NCBI RefSeq assembly: GCF_016107525.1
Contig: NZ_JABASR010000010.1
Span: 62,001 to 126,000 of the forward strand
Direction: 5' to 3'
DNA from: Psychrobacter aquimaris
GTDB taxonomy: Bacteria > Pseudomonadota > Gammaproteobacteria > Pseudomonadales > Moraxellaceae
Length of the DNA stretch: 64,000 nt
A model generated the notes under the pieces. It saw only the letters and a list, made by a program, of their open reading frames with translations. It made no database searches and was not told the DNA's origin. This document shows, one piece after another, positions 1 to 9,080 of the stretch (position 1 is the first letter of the stretch; the number at the start of each line of letters is the position of its first letter). A program made the position numbers and the translations under genes.

Positions 1-46
1 CCAGCGCCTTGGGTTGGCGCTGTTGCACGGCACGATCACGGCTCAT
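1..46 (-). CDS. 5' end of a gene running off the left edge
   Basis: An ATG at 46 on the minus strand opens a reading frame (MSRDRAVQQRQPKAL) that is still open at the window edge. It lies 24 bases downstream of the stop of the methyltransferase gene and in the same direction, which suggests the next gene of an operon. Only 15 codons are visible, the ribosome binding site is weak, and no family can be recognised. Confidence 0.4.
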   Translation of the reverse strand, partial: MSRDRAVQQRQPKAL

Positions 47-70
47 AACTCAATACTCGGTGGTTGAATG

Positions 71-1273
71 TTAGATAAGCGTTAAACACCATAGTGAGGT
101 GATTTCTGCACTGCGCGCGACATGTAGAGGGTCCGTATCATCTTGGCTGCGACCATGCTTAGGTTGGGTGTCCAGACGATATTTTACCGCCAATCCAGCA
201 TCGGCAAACAAGCGTAATAACTCATCACGGGTGCGCAGCTGTAAATGCTCAGCTAAGTCCGACATTATCAACCAGAGCTCTCCTTGCTCAGCTAAGTGCT
301 GTTTGGCACCTTGCAAAACCCCACGAAGCATCGTGCTCTTGGCATCATAAACGGCGTATTCAAGAGACGAGCTTGGCTTAGCAGGTACCCAAGGCGGATT
401 ACAGACAATCAGATTGGCGAGTGGTGCATCAGTCGGATACAAATCGGCTTGCTGTAACTGCACGTTAGTGAATTCTAATCGCGTAAAATTTTCGCTAGCA
501 CAGGCTAAAGAACGTGGATTCAAATCCGTTGCTATTACTTGTGGAACGCCGCGTTGCGCTAAGATAATAGCCAATAAACCTGTGCCAGTACCGATGTCAT
601 AGGCAACATCATGGATCGCTGGTAGCGGTGCATCGAGCAACAGCTGCACATACTCATGACGGGTTGGCGCAAAAACGCCATAATGCGGGAAAATCGATAA
701 TCCTAACCTATCTATTGGGACGCCTTTTTCGCGCCATCCTGCTGCACCAAGTGCTCCTTGCATATCACGAAATGATAGTACACATGGCTCATCGATTGCA
801 CCAAAGGCTTCTGTACAGGCCGCACTGACATCAGGGGCGCGGCGTAGTTGGCTGACATAACTGGCATCAAGCTCTAGTAGTAAGCGGCTCAATATGCGTG
901 AGCGCTGGGCTTGTAGTTGACGCTGCTGATGAAATAGGTTAGGAATTTCTTTAGAGTTGACCGAATCAGACTCTGTTTTAGACTTAGCAGATTTATTAGC
1001 CGCTTTCTTGATTTTACGCAGCTCAGAGCGTTCATTCGTACGATCTATGCGACGACCGAGCGCCTGTAGCAACTGGCGTGCATTATGAAAGTCACCGCGC
1101 CATAGCAGTGATGTACCTTCGCAAGCCAAGCGGTAAGCGTCATCTGCGGTCGTTGTATCATCGACCAATACAATGCGCGCAGGTGGCATATGATTGCTTT
1201 CAGACAACCAAAGAGCATTACGTAGAGTTTCGTTTTCTTGCCATTGTACATACTGCTTTTCTGTTTGTAACAC
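71..1273 (-). CDS. class I SAM-dependent methyltransferase
   Basis: The 400-residue protein has a Rossmann-type methyltransferase domain in its second half. A SAM-binding loop DIGTGTG lies at residues 226-232, an acidic ATDLNP strand at about 248-253, and an NPPW motif at 292-295. NPPW is typical of methyltransferases that act on amide or ring nitrogens (PrmB/RsmC/HemK-like, 'small' MTS domain). The first 200 residues are not recognised and carry a basic, low-complexity linker at about 85-110. The start codon is GTG, with an AGAAGG-type ribosome binding site upstream. The substrate cannot be told from the sequence; a ribosomal RNA or protein target is only a guess. It is the most downstream full gene of the minus-strand run from recN. 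Confidence 0.8.
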   Translation of the reverse strand: MLQTEKQYVQWQENETLRNALWLSESNHMPPARIVLVDDTTTADDAYRLACEGTSLLWRGDFHNARQLLQALGRRIDRTNERSELRKIKKAANKSAKSKTESDSVNSKEIPNLFHQQRQLQAQRSRILSRLLLELDASYVSQLRRAPDVSAACTEAFGAIDEPCVLSFRDMQGALGAAGWREKGVPIDRLGLSIFPHYGVFAPTRHEYVQLLLDAPLPAIHDVAYDIGTGTGLLAIILAQRGVPQVIATDLNPRSLACASENFTRLEFTNVQLQQADLYPTDAPLANLIVCNPPWVPAKPSSSLEYAVYDAKSTMLRGVLQGAKQHLAEQGELWLIMSDLAEHLQLRTRDELLRLFADAGLAVKYRLDTQPKHGRSQDDTDPLHVARSAEITSLWCLTLI

Positions 1274-1376
1274 GTAATAGCCTACCTTCTGTGAAAGATA
1301 CTTCGCTTAAAATACAAAAATATCTTTATATTGTTTATTGAGCTGTCATTAGTTTTCTGCGGTAACTTGAGTGCAT

Positions 1377-1712
1377 TTAAGCATCTTTTTTCTTGACCAC
1401 ATAACGATAGAGCGTGGCGCTGATTGGCGCATCATCATCGCCAGCGACCATTATTTCATCGGGATCGACGTTTAGATTTACATTTTCAGCCAGCGTTTCT
1501 TGCTGCACAAGCTCATGCCCCAAATGACGGCAGAAATTAGGAATGTCACGAGTGGTGGCTGGATCGGTGGCGAGTATTTCAATCACCTCGCCAGCATCAG
1601 CGTTACGGATGGTTCGATGCAGCATCATGACTGGCTCAGGGCAAATCAGCCCTTGAGTGTCTAAATGATGATTGATCGTCGTTTGCGTGGTAGAAGTGCT
1701 CATAATAGTCAT
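1377..1712 (-). CDS. tusA: TusA-family sulfurtransferase
   Basis: TusA-family proteins carry sulfur as a cysteine persulfide, in Escherichia coli from IscS to the TusBCD relay for 2-thiolation of tRNA wobble uridine. The family signature is visible as [12 protein letters not shown], with the sulfur-carrying cysteine at residue 24 in a C-P-x-P motif, followed by the second conserved strand ([19 protein letters not shown]) and an HELV segment. At 111 residues it is longer than the 81-residue E. coli protein, with extra residues at both ends. ATGs at 1712 and 1703 are both possible starts and neither has a clear ribosome binding site. Other family members work in sulfur oxidation or molybdenum enzymes, so the exact pathway is inferred. 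Confidence 0.88.
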   Translation of the reverse strand: MTIMSTSTTQTTINHHLDTQGLICPEPVMMLHRTIRNADAGEVIEILATDPATTRDIPNFCRHLGHELVQQETLAENVNLNVDPDEIMVAGDDDAPISATLYRYVVKKKDA

Positions 1713-1780
1713 TTAAATCGATAAGGTTAAAGTTTTTTGCGCTTCATCCGTTAGGATGTTTTTATCAGTGTGTTTTACAC

Positions 1781-2254
1781 TTATTCAGTGATTTCATGGT
1801 CTTTTTCTGCTTCTAGAAAATTAAAAAAGCGCTTGAAGCTCACTTTAAATAAAAATGCCACACCAAGCCAACAAGATAAGCCTAACCAGGCAGTATCAGC
1901 GAATAATAAGCCACCAACCAATATGATGGTCGATACGCCAATGCTCATGGCAATCATCGACGCTTGGTTTAAGCGATAACGATAAATTACTAGCGCATCA
2001 TAAATAGTAATAGGAATCGTAAGCGCAACCAAGGCATAGGGCAAGTTATAGAAAAGTTGATAAAGCAGTTGATTGTCATGAAAGGCTTTGATACTGGCAA
2101 TGGTGCCAAAGACCATAAAGGTGAGAATAGCGGCATAAATGAGATAAATCGCTATTTGATTCGCTCGCTGTGCGCCTTTGATACGGGCGATAGCAAGCGG
2201 TGCAAAACCATGTTGCGATTTGTTTTGCGGGGAGTGGTCTGAGACAGTGGTCAT
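1781..2254 (-). CDS. small integral membrane protein, unknown function
   Basis: This 157-residue protein is not recognised. Hydrophobic stretches at about residues 35-55, 70-95 and 100-137 suggest three or four membrane segments. The N-terminus is short and polar and the C-terminus is charged (ending LEAEKDHEITE), so both ends probably face the cytoplasm or interface. It lies between ruvX and tusA in the same direction with gaps of about 70 bases, so co-transcription is plausible. The layout resembles small proteins annotated only as hypothetical in Moraxellaceae; no catalytic motif is visible. Confidence 0.75.
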   Translation of the reverse strand: MTTVSDHSPQNKSQHGFAPLAIARIKGAQRANQIAIYLIYAAILTFMVFGTIASIKAFHDNQLLYQLFYNLPYALVALTIPITIYDALVIYRYRLNQASMIAMSIGVSTIILVGGLLFADTAWLGLSCWLGVAFLFKVSFKRFFNFLEAEKDHEITE

Positions 2255-2331
2255 AATAATCAGGCATTTATCCGTGTAGAGTGACGATATGGCAGAATTG
2301 GCGTTGTTTTAACAGCAGGTTTGTCGCTGAT

Positions 2332-2862
2332 TTAATCGGCTTTGATAGCATCGATGGCGATACTGCTACTGGGGTCAGCGAAATAAGTCGACATCAGAAT
2401 GCAGGCAGAGATATCATCAATCGGATCGCGCTCATGCTTAATCCAACCATTCTCCCAAGCGATCTCACGTGCCTCGACTGAAGTCAGGCGCTCATCACAA
2501 AGGCTCACGACCACTGGCAGATGCTGTTCCATGACTCGATGCGCTAAGCGGCGAGCGAATTTGTGCGCACGCTTGGAGAGCATGGAGCTACTACCATCCA
2601 TATTAAGCGGCAACCCAACCACCACTTTTGCCACGCCCCAAACTTTGATGATGCCGATTAGGTTGTCCCAGTCTGGCTGACCGTTGTTCATCGCCAAGAT
2701 GTCAAAGGCACGCGCGGTCCCAGTAATTGTATTACCTAGCGCCATCCCCATCTTTTTGACCCCATAATCGAGCGCTAAGATAAGATGTGGTTTAATAGCT
2801 GGTTCCGCCACAGTAGTGTCAGCAGTTTCGATTTTAGTGCTCGTATCAGACTCTACCATCAT
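2332..2862 (-). CDS. ruvX: YqgF/RuvX putative pre-16S rRNA nuclease (Holliday junction resolvase-like)
   Basis: The protein has the RNase H-like fold markers of the YqgF family: LALDYGVKKMGMA with the first catalytic aspartate at residue 32, VVGLPLNMDG at 81-90, CDERLTSVEA with glutamate 124, and a terminal aspartate pair near residue 149. In E. coli YqgF matures the 5' end of 16S rRNA; in other bacteria it has been proposed to cut Holliday junctions. At 176 residues it is somewhat longer than the usual 140 because of a Thr/Glu-rich N-terminal tail of about 25 residues. Two adjacent ATGs (2862, 2859) are possible starts, with AGGAA upstream. In many proteobacteria it is paired with yqgE, as here. 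Confidence 0.92.
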   Translation of the reverse strand: MMVESDTSTKIETADTTVAEPAIKPHLILALDYGVKKMGMALGNTITGTARAFDILAMNNGQPDWDNLIGIIKVWGVAKVVVGLPLNMDGSSSMLSKRAHKFARRLAHRVMEQHLPVVVSLCDERLTSVEAREIAWENGWIKHERDPIDDISACILMSTYFADPSSSIAIDAIKAD

Positions 2863-2967
2863 TATGCGCGTTTCCTATTTCTGTTGGGCATGATTCATTT
2901 GGCTTAATGGCTTTAACTTAAATGCGGCTTTGATTTAAATAGATAATTTAGTAACCATAGCCAATCG

Positions 2968-3531
2968 TTAAGCATGACCGATATCACTGCTAAGGTAGTC
3001 AAAGTTGACACCAATCTTATCAGCGGCGATTTGCCAGCGTTCTTCGAATGGTGTATCAAACAATAAATTCAGATCAGCAGGGCAGACGAGCCAATCACCG
3101 TTATTTAGCTCTTGGTCTAGCTGTTTTTTACCCCAGCTGGCATGACCCAAGCACAGTTGATAGTGACCAACGCCTTGACCTGCCGCAATACGCTTAAGAA
3201 TATCTTGACTGGTGGTAATACAGACGTTTTCTGAAATCGCAAAAGACGATGCCCATTCTGGTTGACCCGTATGCAGCACAAACCCAACCTCTGGATACAT
3301 CGGGCCACCATCTAACGCCACATCTTCCATGACTTGCGCATCCGTCACCTCAATGTCTAAATCTTCTAGCAGTTTGCCCACGCGTGCCTGCTCTAATGGA
3401 CGATTGACCATCAGACCAAGGGCACCGTGTTTATCATGACGGCAGATATAAATCAGCGCCTGCTCAAACCGTGGGTCTGACAGCTCGGGTGCCGCGATTA
3501 AGAAATGATGGGTCAAATTGGCTTTAGACAT
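2968..3531 (-). CDS. YqgE/AlgH family protein
   Basis: The 187-residue protein matches the UPF0301 (YqgE/AlgH) family along its whole length: [17 protein letters not shown] at the N-terminus, a [18 protein letters not shown] block, a GGP segment and a C-terminal half with [15 protein letters not shown]. The family's biochemical role is unknown. In Pseudomonas aeruginosa AlgH has been linked to alginate gene expression, but that is not an established direct function. The gene lies directly upstream of ruvX, a frequent neighbour, with a 105-base gap. Confidence 0.92.
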   Translation of the reverse strand: MSKANLTHHFLIAAPELSDPRFEQALIYICRHDKHGALGLMVNRPLEQARVGKLLEDLDIEVTDAQVMEDVALDGGPMYPEVGFVLHTGQPEWASSFAISENVCITTSQDILKRIAAGQGVGHYQLCLGHASWGKKQLDQELNNGDWLVCPADLNLLFDTPFEERWQIAADKIGVNFDYLSSDIGHA

Positions 3532-3677
3532 AGAGACAAACGCAACCTAATATTAAAGGTAAAATAACAGAGATAACACACCACTATATGGCGATACTGA
3601 GGTGAAAATCAACCAAAGCAAATATTTAGCAGTTATGAGACACAGCGATTCACAACTGTTTATGAATGACAAAGCCT

Positions 3678-5360
3678 TTATTTAACATCGGTCAATAAAC
3701 TACGCGCATGGTCACGGGTGACGTCAGTAATGATCACACCGCCAGACATGCGTGCCAGCTCGTCGACTTGCGCGCTATCAGTCAGTATTAATAGCTCGCT
3801 TTCGGTTTGCTCGTCATGATGTTTTTGTACCAAGATATGCTGATGTGCTTGCGCCGCGACTTGTGCTTGGTGGGTGATGGCCAGTAGCTGCTGCGTCTGC
3901 CCAAGCGCACGCAGTAGCTCACCGACCACTTGCGCCGTGCCGCCACTGATACCGACATCGACTTCATCAAATACCAGCATGGGTTTGGCGGCGTTGTTAT
4001 CGGCATTGGTTGCTTGTAACACTTGCATCACCAGTGCCATTCGTGACAGCTCACCGCCTGAGGCAATCTTATGCAGTGGCTGCATCGGCATACCGACGTT
4101 GGCGCTAAATAACAAATCAATATCATAGCAACCTTGCGCACTATATTGACTGATATCGGCTTTCTTGGTAAAGACAAACTCGCAGCGGGCGTTGGGTAGC
4201 GCGAGCGGTTGTAATTGTTTAATTAATTGTTTGCTGACAGTCGGCGCTGCTTTTGAGCGCTCTTTATTTAACTGAGTGGCCAGTGCTAGATAGTCTTGCC
4301 ATGCCTGTTCAATTTGTGTGGCCATCGCATCGCTGCTTGGCTCATTTTCTAACTGTTCTAATTGCGCTTCCCAGCCCTTTGCTTCATCGATTAAGTCGCT
4401 CGCTGGCAAGTTGTGTTTGCGCGATAAGCGATGTCCTAAGCTGATAAGACTGTCTAATGTCTGCAAACGCTCAGGATCAGGCAGCTGTTGCTCAGCATAA
4501 TCCGACAGTAAGCCTGTTACCTCAGTGATTTGTTGCTGTGCTAAATGCAGCTGCTCTGAGGCTTGCTCAAAGGTTTGACTGACGCTCATTTGGTTATCAC
4601 AAAGCTTAATCGCTTGCCCGAGCAAGGTCATGACATCTGGCTCATCCGTGTCATTATCGAGCAGATGCAAGCCATGACTGGCCTCGATCATTAAAGCTTC
4701 GATATTAGACAGCTCTTCGTGCTCCGCTTCAACTTCTGCATAATCAACCGCCAATAACGGCGCAATGTCAGCAAGTTGGCTTTGCAATAGTTGCATACGG
4801 TCTTGGCGCTGTGCCTCACGGCTCGCGATATCATCAGCACGGCGTTTAAGTTGCTGATAAGCTTGATAACTGCTGGTCGTTTGTGCAGCAAGTGGGGTAA
4901 TTTGCGCCATCTCATCAAGCCATTGCACCACAAACTGCGGCTTGAGGAGCGCTTGCTGAGCATGTTGACTATGGATATTAACCAATAATGCGCCTAAGCT
5001 TTTGAGCTCAGCCAAGCTGACAGGTGTGCCATTTAACCAGGCTTTTGAGCGTCCGCTATTGCTGAGCTGACGACGAATTAGGACTTCAGGCTCTTCTAGA
5101 GCTCGCTCATTTTTAGCAAACCACTCAGCGATGACACCGTTATTTTCTACATCAAACTGAGCATAGATATCTGCATGCGCTGCGCCATGTCTGACCATCG
5201 CCATGTCTGCGCGCTCACCGACACATAAAGAGAGCGCATCAAGCAATAAAGACTTGCCAGCACCGGTCTCACCAGTGATGACATTGAAGCCTTCAGCCAC
5301 ACTCAGCTCATGCTGAGCGATCAACGCAAACTGATGTAAAGTTAATGATACTAGCATCAA
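3678..5360 (-). CDS. recN: DNA repair ATPase RecN
   Basis: RecN is an SMC-like ATPase that acts early in double-strand break repair. The 560-residue length fits the family. The Walker A motif GETGAGKS is at residues 30-37, the ABC-type signature SGGELSRMALVM lies in the C-terminal head, and Walker B VFDEVD is at 463-468 followed by GISGG. The central 170-350 region is a glutamine- and leucine-rich coiled coil. The start is either of two consecutive ATGs (5360, 5357). It is the promoter-proximal gene of the minus-strand run toward yqgE. In E. coli recN is a LexA-controlled SOS gene; no LexA-like box was recognised upstream here. Confidence 0.95.
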   Translation of the reverse strand: MMLVSLTLHQFALIAQHELSVAEGFNVITGETGAGKSLLLDALSLCVGERADMAMVRHGAAHADIYAQFDVENNGVIAEWFAKNERALEEPEVLIRRQLSNSGRSKAWLNGTPVSLAELKSLGALLVNIHSQHAQQALLKPQFVVQWLDEMAQITPLAAQTTSSYQAYQQLKRRADDIASREAQRQDRMQLLQSQLADIAPLLAVDYAEVEAEHEELSNIEALMIEASHGLHLLDNDTDEPDVMTLLGQAIKLCDNQMSVSQTFEQASEQLHLAQQQITEVTGLLSDYAEQQLPDPERLQTLDSLISLGHRLSRKHNLPASDLIDEAKGWEAQLEQLENEPSSDAMATQIEQAWQDYLALATQLNKERSKAAPTVSKQLIKQLQPLALPNARCEFVFTKKADISQYSAQGCYDIDLLFSANVGMPMQPLHKIASGGELSRMALVMQVLQATNADNNAAKPMLVFDEVDVGISGGTAQVVGELLRALGQTQQLLAITHQAQVAAQAHQHILVQKHHDEQTESELLILTDSAQVDELARMSGGVIITDVTRDHARSLLTDVK

Positions 5361-6090
5361 CGCCTCTCATGACAGACAATAGACTTCATATAAATCTCAA
5401 GAAGCCATATATAAAGTAGAGTAGATAAGGGAATGAAATTATTCATTGAACCCTGTTAATGAGATAAATATTATAGGCAAATAGTATGGTGTTAAATGCG
5501 ATTAAATACAAACTTTTAGGCACGGTATAATAGGATTTATTGTTGAAAGACTACCATAAAACTATCAAAAACTGGCAATGAGTCGTTATCATAATCTTCA
5601 CAATATCAATCATTAAGATGACTAAGCCTGTCAAAGTGATGGCGTTAGACTAAGAATGGTTGCGGATCAAATGTATAAAAAAAGCCCCATTATAGTGATA
5701 AGGTGCTGACTCAAAAAAAGATGAGTAAGTACGTTTAAGCTTAGCATCAAACAGCATTTTCCTAGTCGCTTTAACAAACTTTATAGATATAATGTGGTAG
5801 CATAATCTCACATAATGATAAACTCTTCTGATTAGATTAGTGCAGTGTAATACATGATAACGAGTCATAATTTTGTAAAATGATAGGCGTATAGTTGGAA
5901 GAGTATGCCACTCGGTCATTATTCTCAAGCGTTTTCATAGCACCTGTGGCTACCTTTAGCGCACAGATATCTAGTATAGAAGGATATGGTACGTAGTACA
6001 GAGATGTCGGTTAACGACGCAACTCTGACGGTACTCTAACCAGTTACTTATTTTTTAGTTTTACCATAATTATTTGATAAGGAAGCCACT
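5361..6090. other. 730-base intergenic region with no supported gene
   Basis: This AT-rich spacer lies between the divergent recN and ppnP genes and must hold both promoters. A TATAAT hexamer sits at 5526-5531 but has no convincing -35 partner. A 92-codon frame at 5650-5928 (minus) was considered and rejected: it resembles no known protein and has the composition of spacer translation. No RNA gene or mobile element end was recognised. Confidence 0.5.
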
Positions 6091-6426
6091 ATGACAGCGG
6101 CGCAATTTACTAATGTAACAGTCAATGCTCAAGCGACGGTATCTTATGATGGTCGTTGCTCAAGCCACACTATTATGTTCGAAGATGGTCGACATAAAAC
6201 ACTGGGCGTTATCTTGCCTTGTGATAATTTGGTTGAGCATTATCATTTTAGCACCAATACCTCCGAGCGTATCGAGATCACGGGCGGTGAGTGTGAGGTC
6301 AAAATTAATGGTGACGAAGAATTCAGCTATTACCGTGCTGGTCAATCATTCGTGGTTGAAGGCAATAGTGGCTTTAACTTGCGGACAGAAGAAATAGTTC
6401 AATATATTTGTCATTTAGAAGGGTAA
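6091..6426 (+). CDS. ppnP: pyrimidine/purine nucleoside phosphorylase (PpnP, DUF1255)
   Basis: The 111-residue protein is a single cupin-like barrel matching PpnP (formerly YaiE). It has SHTIMFEDGRHKTLGVILP, then EHYHFSTNTSERIEITGGE and a C-terminal AGQSFVVEGNSGF. Members phosphorolyse a broad range of purine and pyrimidine nucleosides to the free base and ribose 1-phosphate. Residues 1-15 are a slightly long N-terminal extension relative to the 94-residue E. coli enzyme. An AAGGA ribosome binding site precedes the ATG. The gene is monocistronic, followed by an intrinsic terminator. Confidence 0.93.
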   Translation: MTAAQFTNVTVNAQATVSYDGRCSSHTIMFEDGRHKTLGVILPCDNLVEHYHFSTNTSERIEITGGECEVKINGDEEFSYYRAGQSFVVEGNSGFNLRTEEIVQYICHLEG

Positions 6427-6484
6427 GTCTGCTCAAGCTGTTATTAAGTGCTTGATGACACCAAAAAGCCTTTTATTCAAAAAA

Positions 6485-6520
6485 AGAAAAGCCTTATCGG
6501 ATTGGTAAGGTTTTTCTTTT
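6485..6520 (+). terminator. intrinsic terminator after ppnP
   Basis: A 7-bp stem (CCTTATC at 6492-6498 pairing with GGTAAGG at 6504-6510, one G-T pair) is followed by a T-rich run at 6511-6521. An A-rich run precedes the stem. Confidence 0.75.
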
Positions 6521-6638
6521 TCTGCTGATATTATTTATGTGCAGATATCCATTTGTTGATACAATTACCGTCATCTCTTTTTATCGCCTAGTTTTTATCA
6601 CATAGCGCGATACCCACTTTATAGTCAATAGGCCTATT

Positions 6639-7409
6639 ATGGCAAAACCCGTTTATTTCTATGGTATTCACGCGATTGATGCCTTGCTCGAACATCGTCC
6701 GCTTGATGGACTTAGTTTGTTTGTACAACAAGGTCGTGAAACCGACAGCCATGTACAAGCCATCATGGCGCAGGCAGAAGCCAATGGTATTAGCATTCAA
6801 CCCACGCAAAAAGACAAACTCACGCAATTGTGTGGCAGCCCGCAACACCAAGGCGTGGTGCTAAATGCGCGTCCTTTAGGCTTTGCTGATGAAGGCTTGC
6901 TTGATACCATCATTGGCCGTGAACAGTGTTTGTTATTAGTATTGGATCAAATCACTGATGCCCATAACTTTGGTGCTTGCTTGCGTACCGCAGTGGCGAT
7001 GGGTGTGGATGCCGTGGTTTGTCCGAAACACCATGCGGCAAGTCTGACGCCAACAGTGGCTAAAGTATCGGTCGGTGCAGCAGAGATGATGCCGATTGTT
7101 AGTGTCACCAATCTGGCACGTACGCTCACGCAAATCAAAAATGCTGGGGTATTTGTCTTTGGTACAGCGCTTAATGCGGATGCCAAACCAATACATGCCG
7201 CTGATCTGACTGGCAAAACAGCCATTATCATGGGTTCAGAAGGTGAGGGGATGCGTCGCCTAACCATGGAGAGCTGTGATGAGCTGGTGTATATTCCGAT
7301 GTCAGGAAATGAGCATGGCAACCTTCAAAGTCTAAATGTGAGTGTTGCCACTGGTATGGCGCTGTATGAGGTCAATCGACAGCGTACTTTAGCTGCTGGG
7401 CAAGCTTAA
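6639..7409 (+). CDS. rlmB: 23S rRNA 2'-O-methyltransferase RlmB (G2251)
   Basis: This SpoU/TrmH-class (SPOUT knot) enzyme methylates the ribose of G2251 in the 23S peptidyl-transferase loop. At 256 residues it has the expected size, with an N-terminal substrate-binding domain (YFYGIHAIDALLEHRP) and a C-terminal knot domain. The three SpoU motifs are present: LDQITDAHNFGACLRTA, IIMGSEGEGMRRL and IPMSGNEHGNLQSLNVSVA. The last 38 bases overlap the 3' end of the convergent coaE gene. The start ATG at 6639 matches the conserved N-terminus. Confidence 0.95.
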   Translation: MAKPVYFYGIHAIDALLEHRPLDGLSLFVQQGRETDSHVQAIMAQAEANGISIQPTQKDKLTQLCGSPQHQGVVLNARPLGFADEGLLDTIIGREQCLLLVLDQITDAHNFGACLRTAVAMGVDAVVCPKHHAASLTPTVAKVSVGAAEMMPIVSVTNLARTLTQIKNAGVFVFGTALNADAKPIHAADLTGKTAIIMGSEGEGMRRLTMESCDELVYIPMSGNEHGNLQSLNVSVATGMALYEVNRQRTLAAGQA

Positions 7410-8058
7410 GATATTCTTGGTGTAATGGCGCTAGTTGCACATACAGAGCCGCAAGATCACTTTCGTTGAGCACCACATCATCCGCATGACGATTACGCTC
7501 TTCGCGGCTCAGCTGATTCACCATGATGGCTTTGATTTTCTGTATGCTTTGTTCGTCGCGCTGACTGGCACGCGCTATCTGCGTATCTTCAGCGGCGTCC
7601 ATCACTAAGATACGTTGGCATAAATTAGCAAGCCCTGCTTCTGCTGCTTCAATAAGTAGAGGCGCTGACAGTATCACGTAAGGCGAAGTACTGGTTGCTA
7701 ACTGCGCTTTTGCTGTTTCGCGTATCGCTGGATGAGTGATTGCTTCTAACTCAATCAATGCCTCAGGATGTGAAAAGACGTGTGTTCTTACTGCCACTCG
7801 ATCCATTGATCCATCGCCATTCAATACCCAGTCACCAAATTTTTTCTGGATTTTGTGCAGAGTGGCGCTGCCTTTAGCAACGATTTCATGGGCAATCACA
7901 TCCGCATCGATAATATCAATGCCTTGCTCAGCAAACCAAGCACTCGCAGCGGACTTACCACTACCGATACCACCAGTTAAGCCAACTACTAACGTTTTGC
8001 TTTTCTTTTGCGGGGTCTGGGGCTTATGAGAATAAGGTGAAGATGCTTGTTTTGACAT
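7372..8058 (-). CDS. coaE: dephospho-CoA kinase
   Basis: CoaE catalyses the last step of coenzyme A synthesis, ATP-dependent 3'-phosphorylation of dephospho-CoA. The P-loop GLTGGIGSGKS is at residues 26-36, followed by DIIDADVIAHEIV, a THPAIRE block and DVVLNESD near the C-terminus. It is 228 residues long, with about 20 extra polar residues (SPYSHKPQTPQKK) before the kinase domain. It sits downstream of pilD in the pilB-pilC-pilD-coaE order known from Pseudomonas. Its 3' end runs 38 bases into the end of the convergent rlmB gene. Confidence 0.95.
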   Translation of the reverse strand: MSKQASSPYSHKPQTPQKKSKTLVVGLTGGIGSGKSAASAWFAEQGIDIIDADVIAHEIVAKGSATLHKIQKKFGDWVLNGDGSMDRVAVRTHVFSHPEALIELEAITHPAIRETAKAQLATSTSPYVILSAPLLIEAAEAGLANLCQRILVMDAAEDTQIARASQRDEQSIQKIKAIMVNQLSREERNRHADDVVLNESDLAALYVQLAPLHQEYLKLAQQLKYAVD

Positions 8059-8152
8059 AATAATGACTTATCTGCTCGATATAATGACAGTGATGGTTAT
8101 AAGCTAAGAAAGTATTTTGTTGTCTGCTTGAAAAGGAGCGACCAAAATACAT

Positions 8153-9055
8153 CTAGTAAGTATACATGCCGAGATACCAGTTGACGATATCTGAGCCATA
8201 TAATAAAGCAACAATACCGGCGATAGCGATATAAGGACCAAAGGCAAACGGCTTGCTTTCACCCTGTTTCTTCATCAAAATAATGCCAACGATCGAGCCT
8301 AATAGAGAAGACAACAAAATAATCAATGGCAACATCATGGGTCCAAGCCAAGCACCCAATACCGCCAATAATTTGAAATCTCCTTGCCCCATACCATGTT
8401 TTTTAGTGATTAGATAAAATATTTTAACCACTATCCACAATGACAAAAATCCTAGCAATAAGCCCCAAATTGACTGAGTTGGTGAGACAAACCAGCCTTG
8501 TGAATTCACCGCTAACCCTAAACCCGCTAATGGGAAAGTTAAGCGATCAGGCAATAATTGCGTATCAAAATCAATACCGGTTAATGCAACCAGCGTCCAC
8601 ACCAAAATCAGTGCTGACAAGCCAGCTGCAGTTACGCCAAACTGATAAATCACTAACATTGACAGTAGGGCTGTTGCTAGTTCAACCAGTGGATAACGCA
8701 GTCCAATCGCAGCTTTACAGTCTGAGCAACGGCCACGTAGTATTAACCAGCTGATTAACGGTATGTTTTCATACCATTTTATTTTGTGGGTGCAATGAGG
8801 GCAGCGTGACGCCGGTCGACTCAAAGTAATCGGCTGGTTAGCTGCTACGATATTTGTTAGGGGCAGAGTGTGTTCGCGTGGCATGTCTGTTTGTTCTGAT
8901 ATAAACTGGCTGCACTCTTGTCGCCAGCTATAAACCATCATCAGCGGAATACGGTGAATCACTACATTTAAAAAACTGCCAACACAAAGACCTAGTAGGC
9001 CAAATATGCCTAAAGCGATAGGCATATTGTCTTGTAATAACTCTATAAATTGCAT
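8153..9055 (-). CDS. pilD: prepilin leader peptidase / N-methyltransferase PilD
   Basis: PilD is an inner-membrane aspartic protease that cuts the leader of type IV prepilins and pseudopilins and N-methylates the new first residue. The 300-residue protein has GSFLNVVIHRIP at about 26-37, a zinc-binding four-cysteine loop (Cys 85, 88, 110, 113), a first aspartate site in TGIDFDTQLLPD at about 159-170 and the hallmark GMGQGD at 221-226. Multiple membrane helices fill the C-terminal two thirds. It follows pilC with a 25-base gap and shares its direction, so pilC-pilD are probably co-transcribed. Confidence 0.95.
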   Translation of the reverse strand: MQFIELLQDNMPIALGIFGLLGLCVGSFLNVVIHRIPLMMVYSWRQECSQFISEQTDMPREHTLPLTNIVAANQPITLSRPASRCPHCTHKIKWYENIPLISWLILRGRCSDCKAAIGLRYPLVELATALLSMLVIYQFGVTAAGLSALILVWTLVALTGIDFDTQLLPDRLTFPLAGLGLAVNSQGWFVSPTQSIWGLLLGFLSLWIVVKIFYLITKKHGMGQGDFKLLAVLGAWLGPMMLPLIILLSSLLGSIVGIILMKKQGESKPFAFGPYIAIAGIVALLYGSDIVNWYLGMYTY

Positions 9056-9080
9056 GAAGTAGCTGTCCTTTAAATAGCTT

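Noticed and set aside
5650..5928. 92-codon minus-strand frame between recN and ppnP
   Set aside because: Composition of spacer translation, no ribosome binding site and no resemblance to a protein family.
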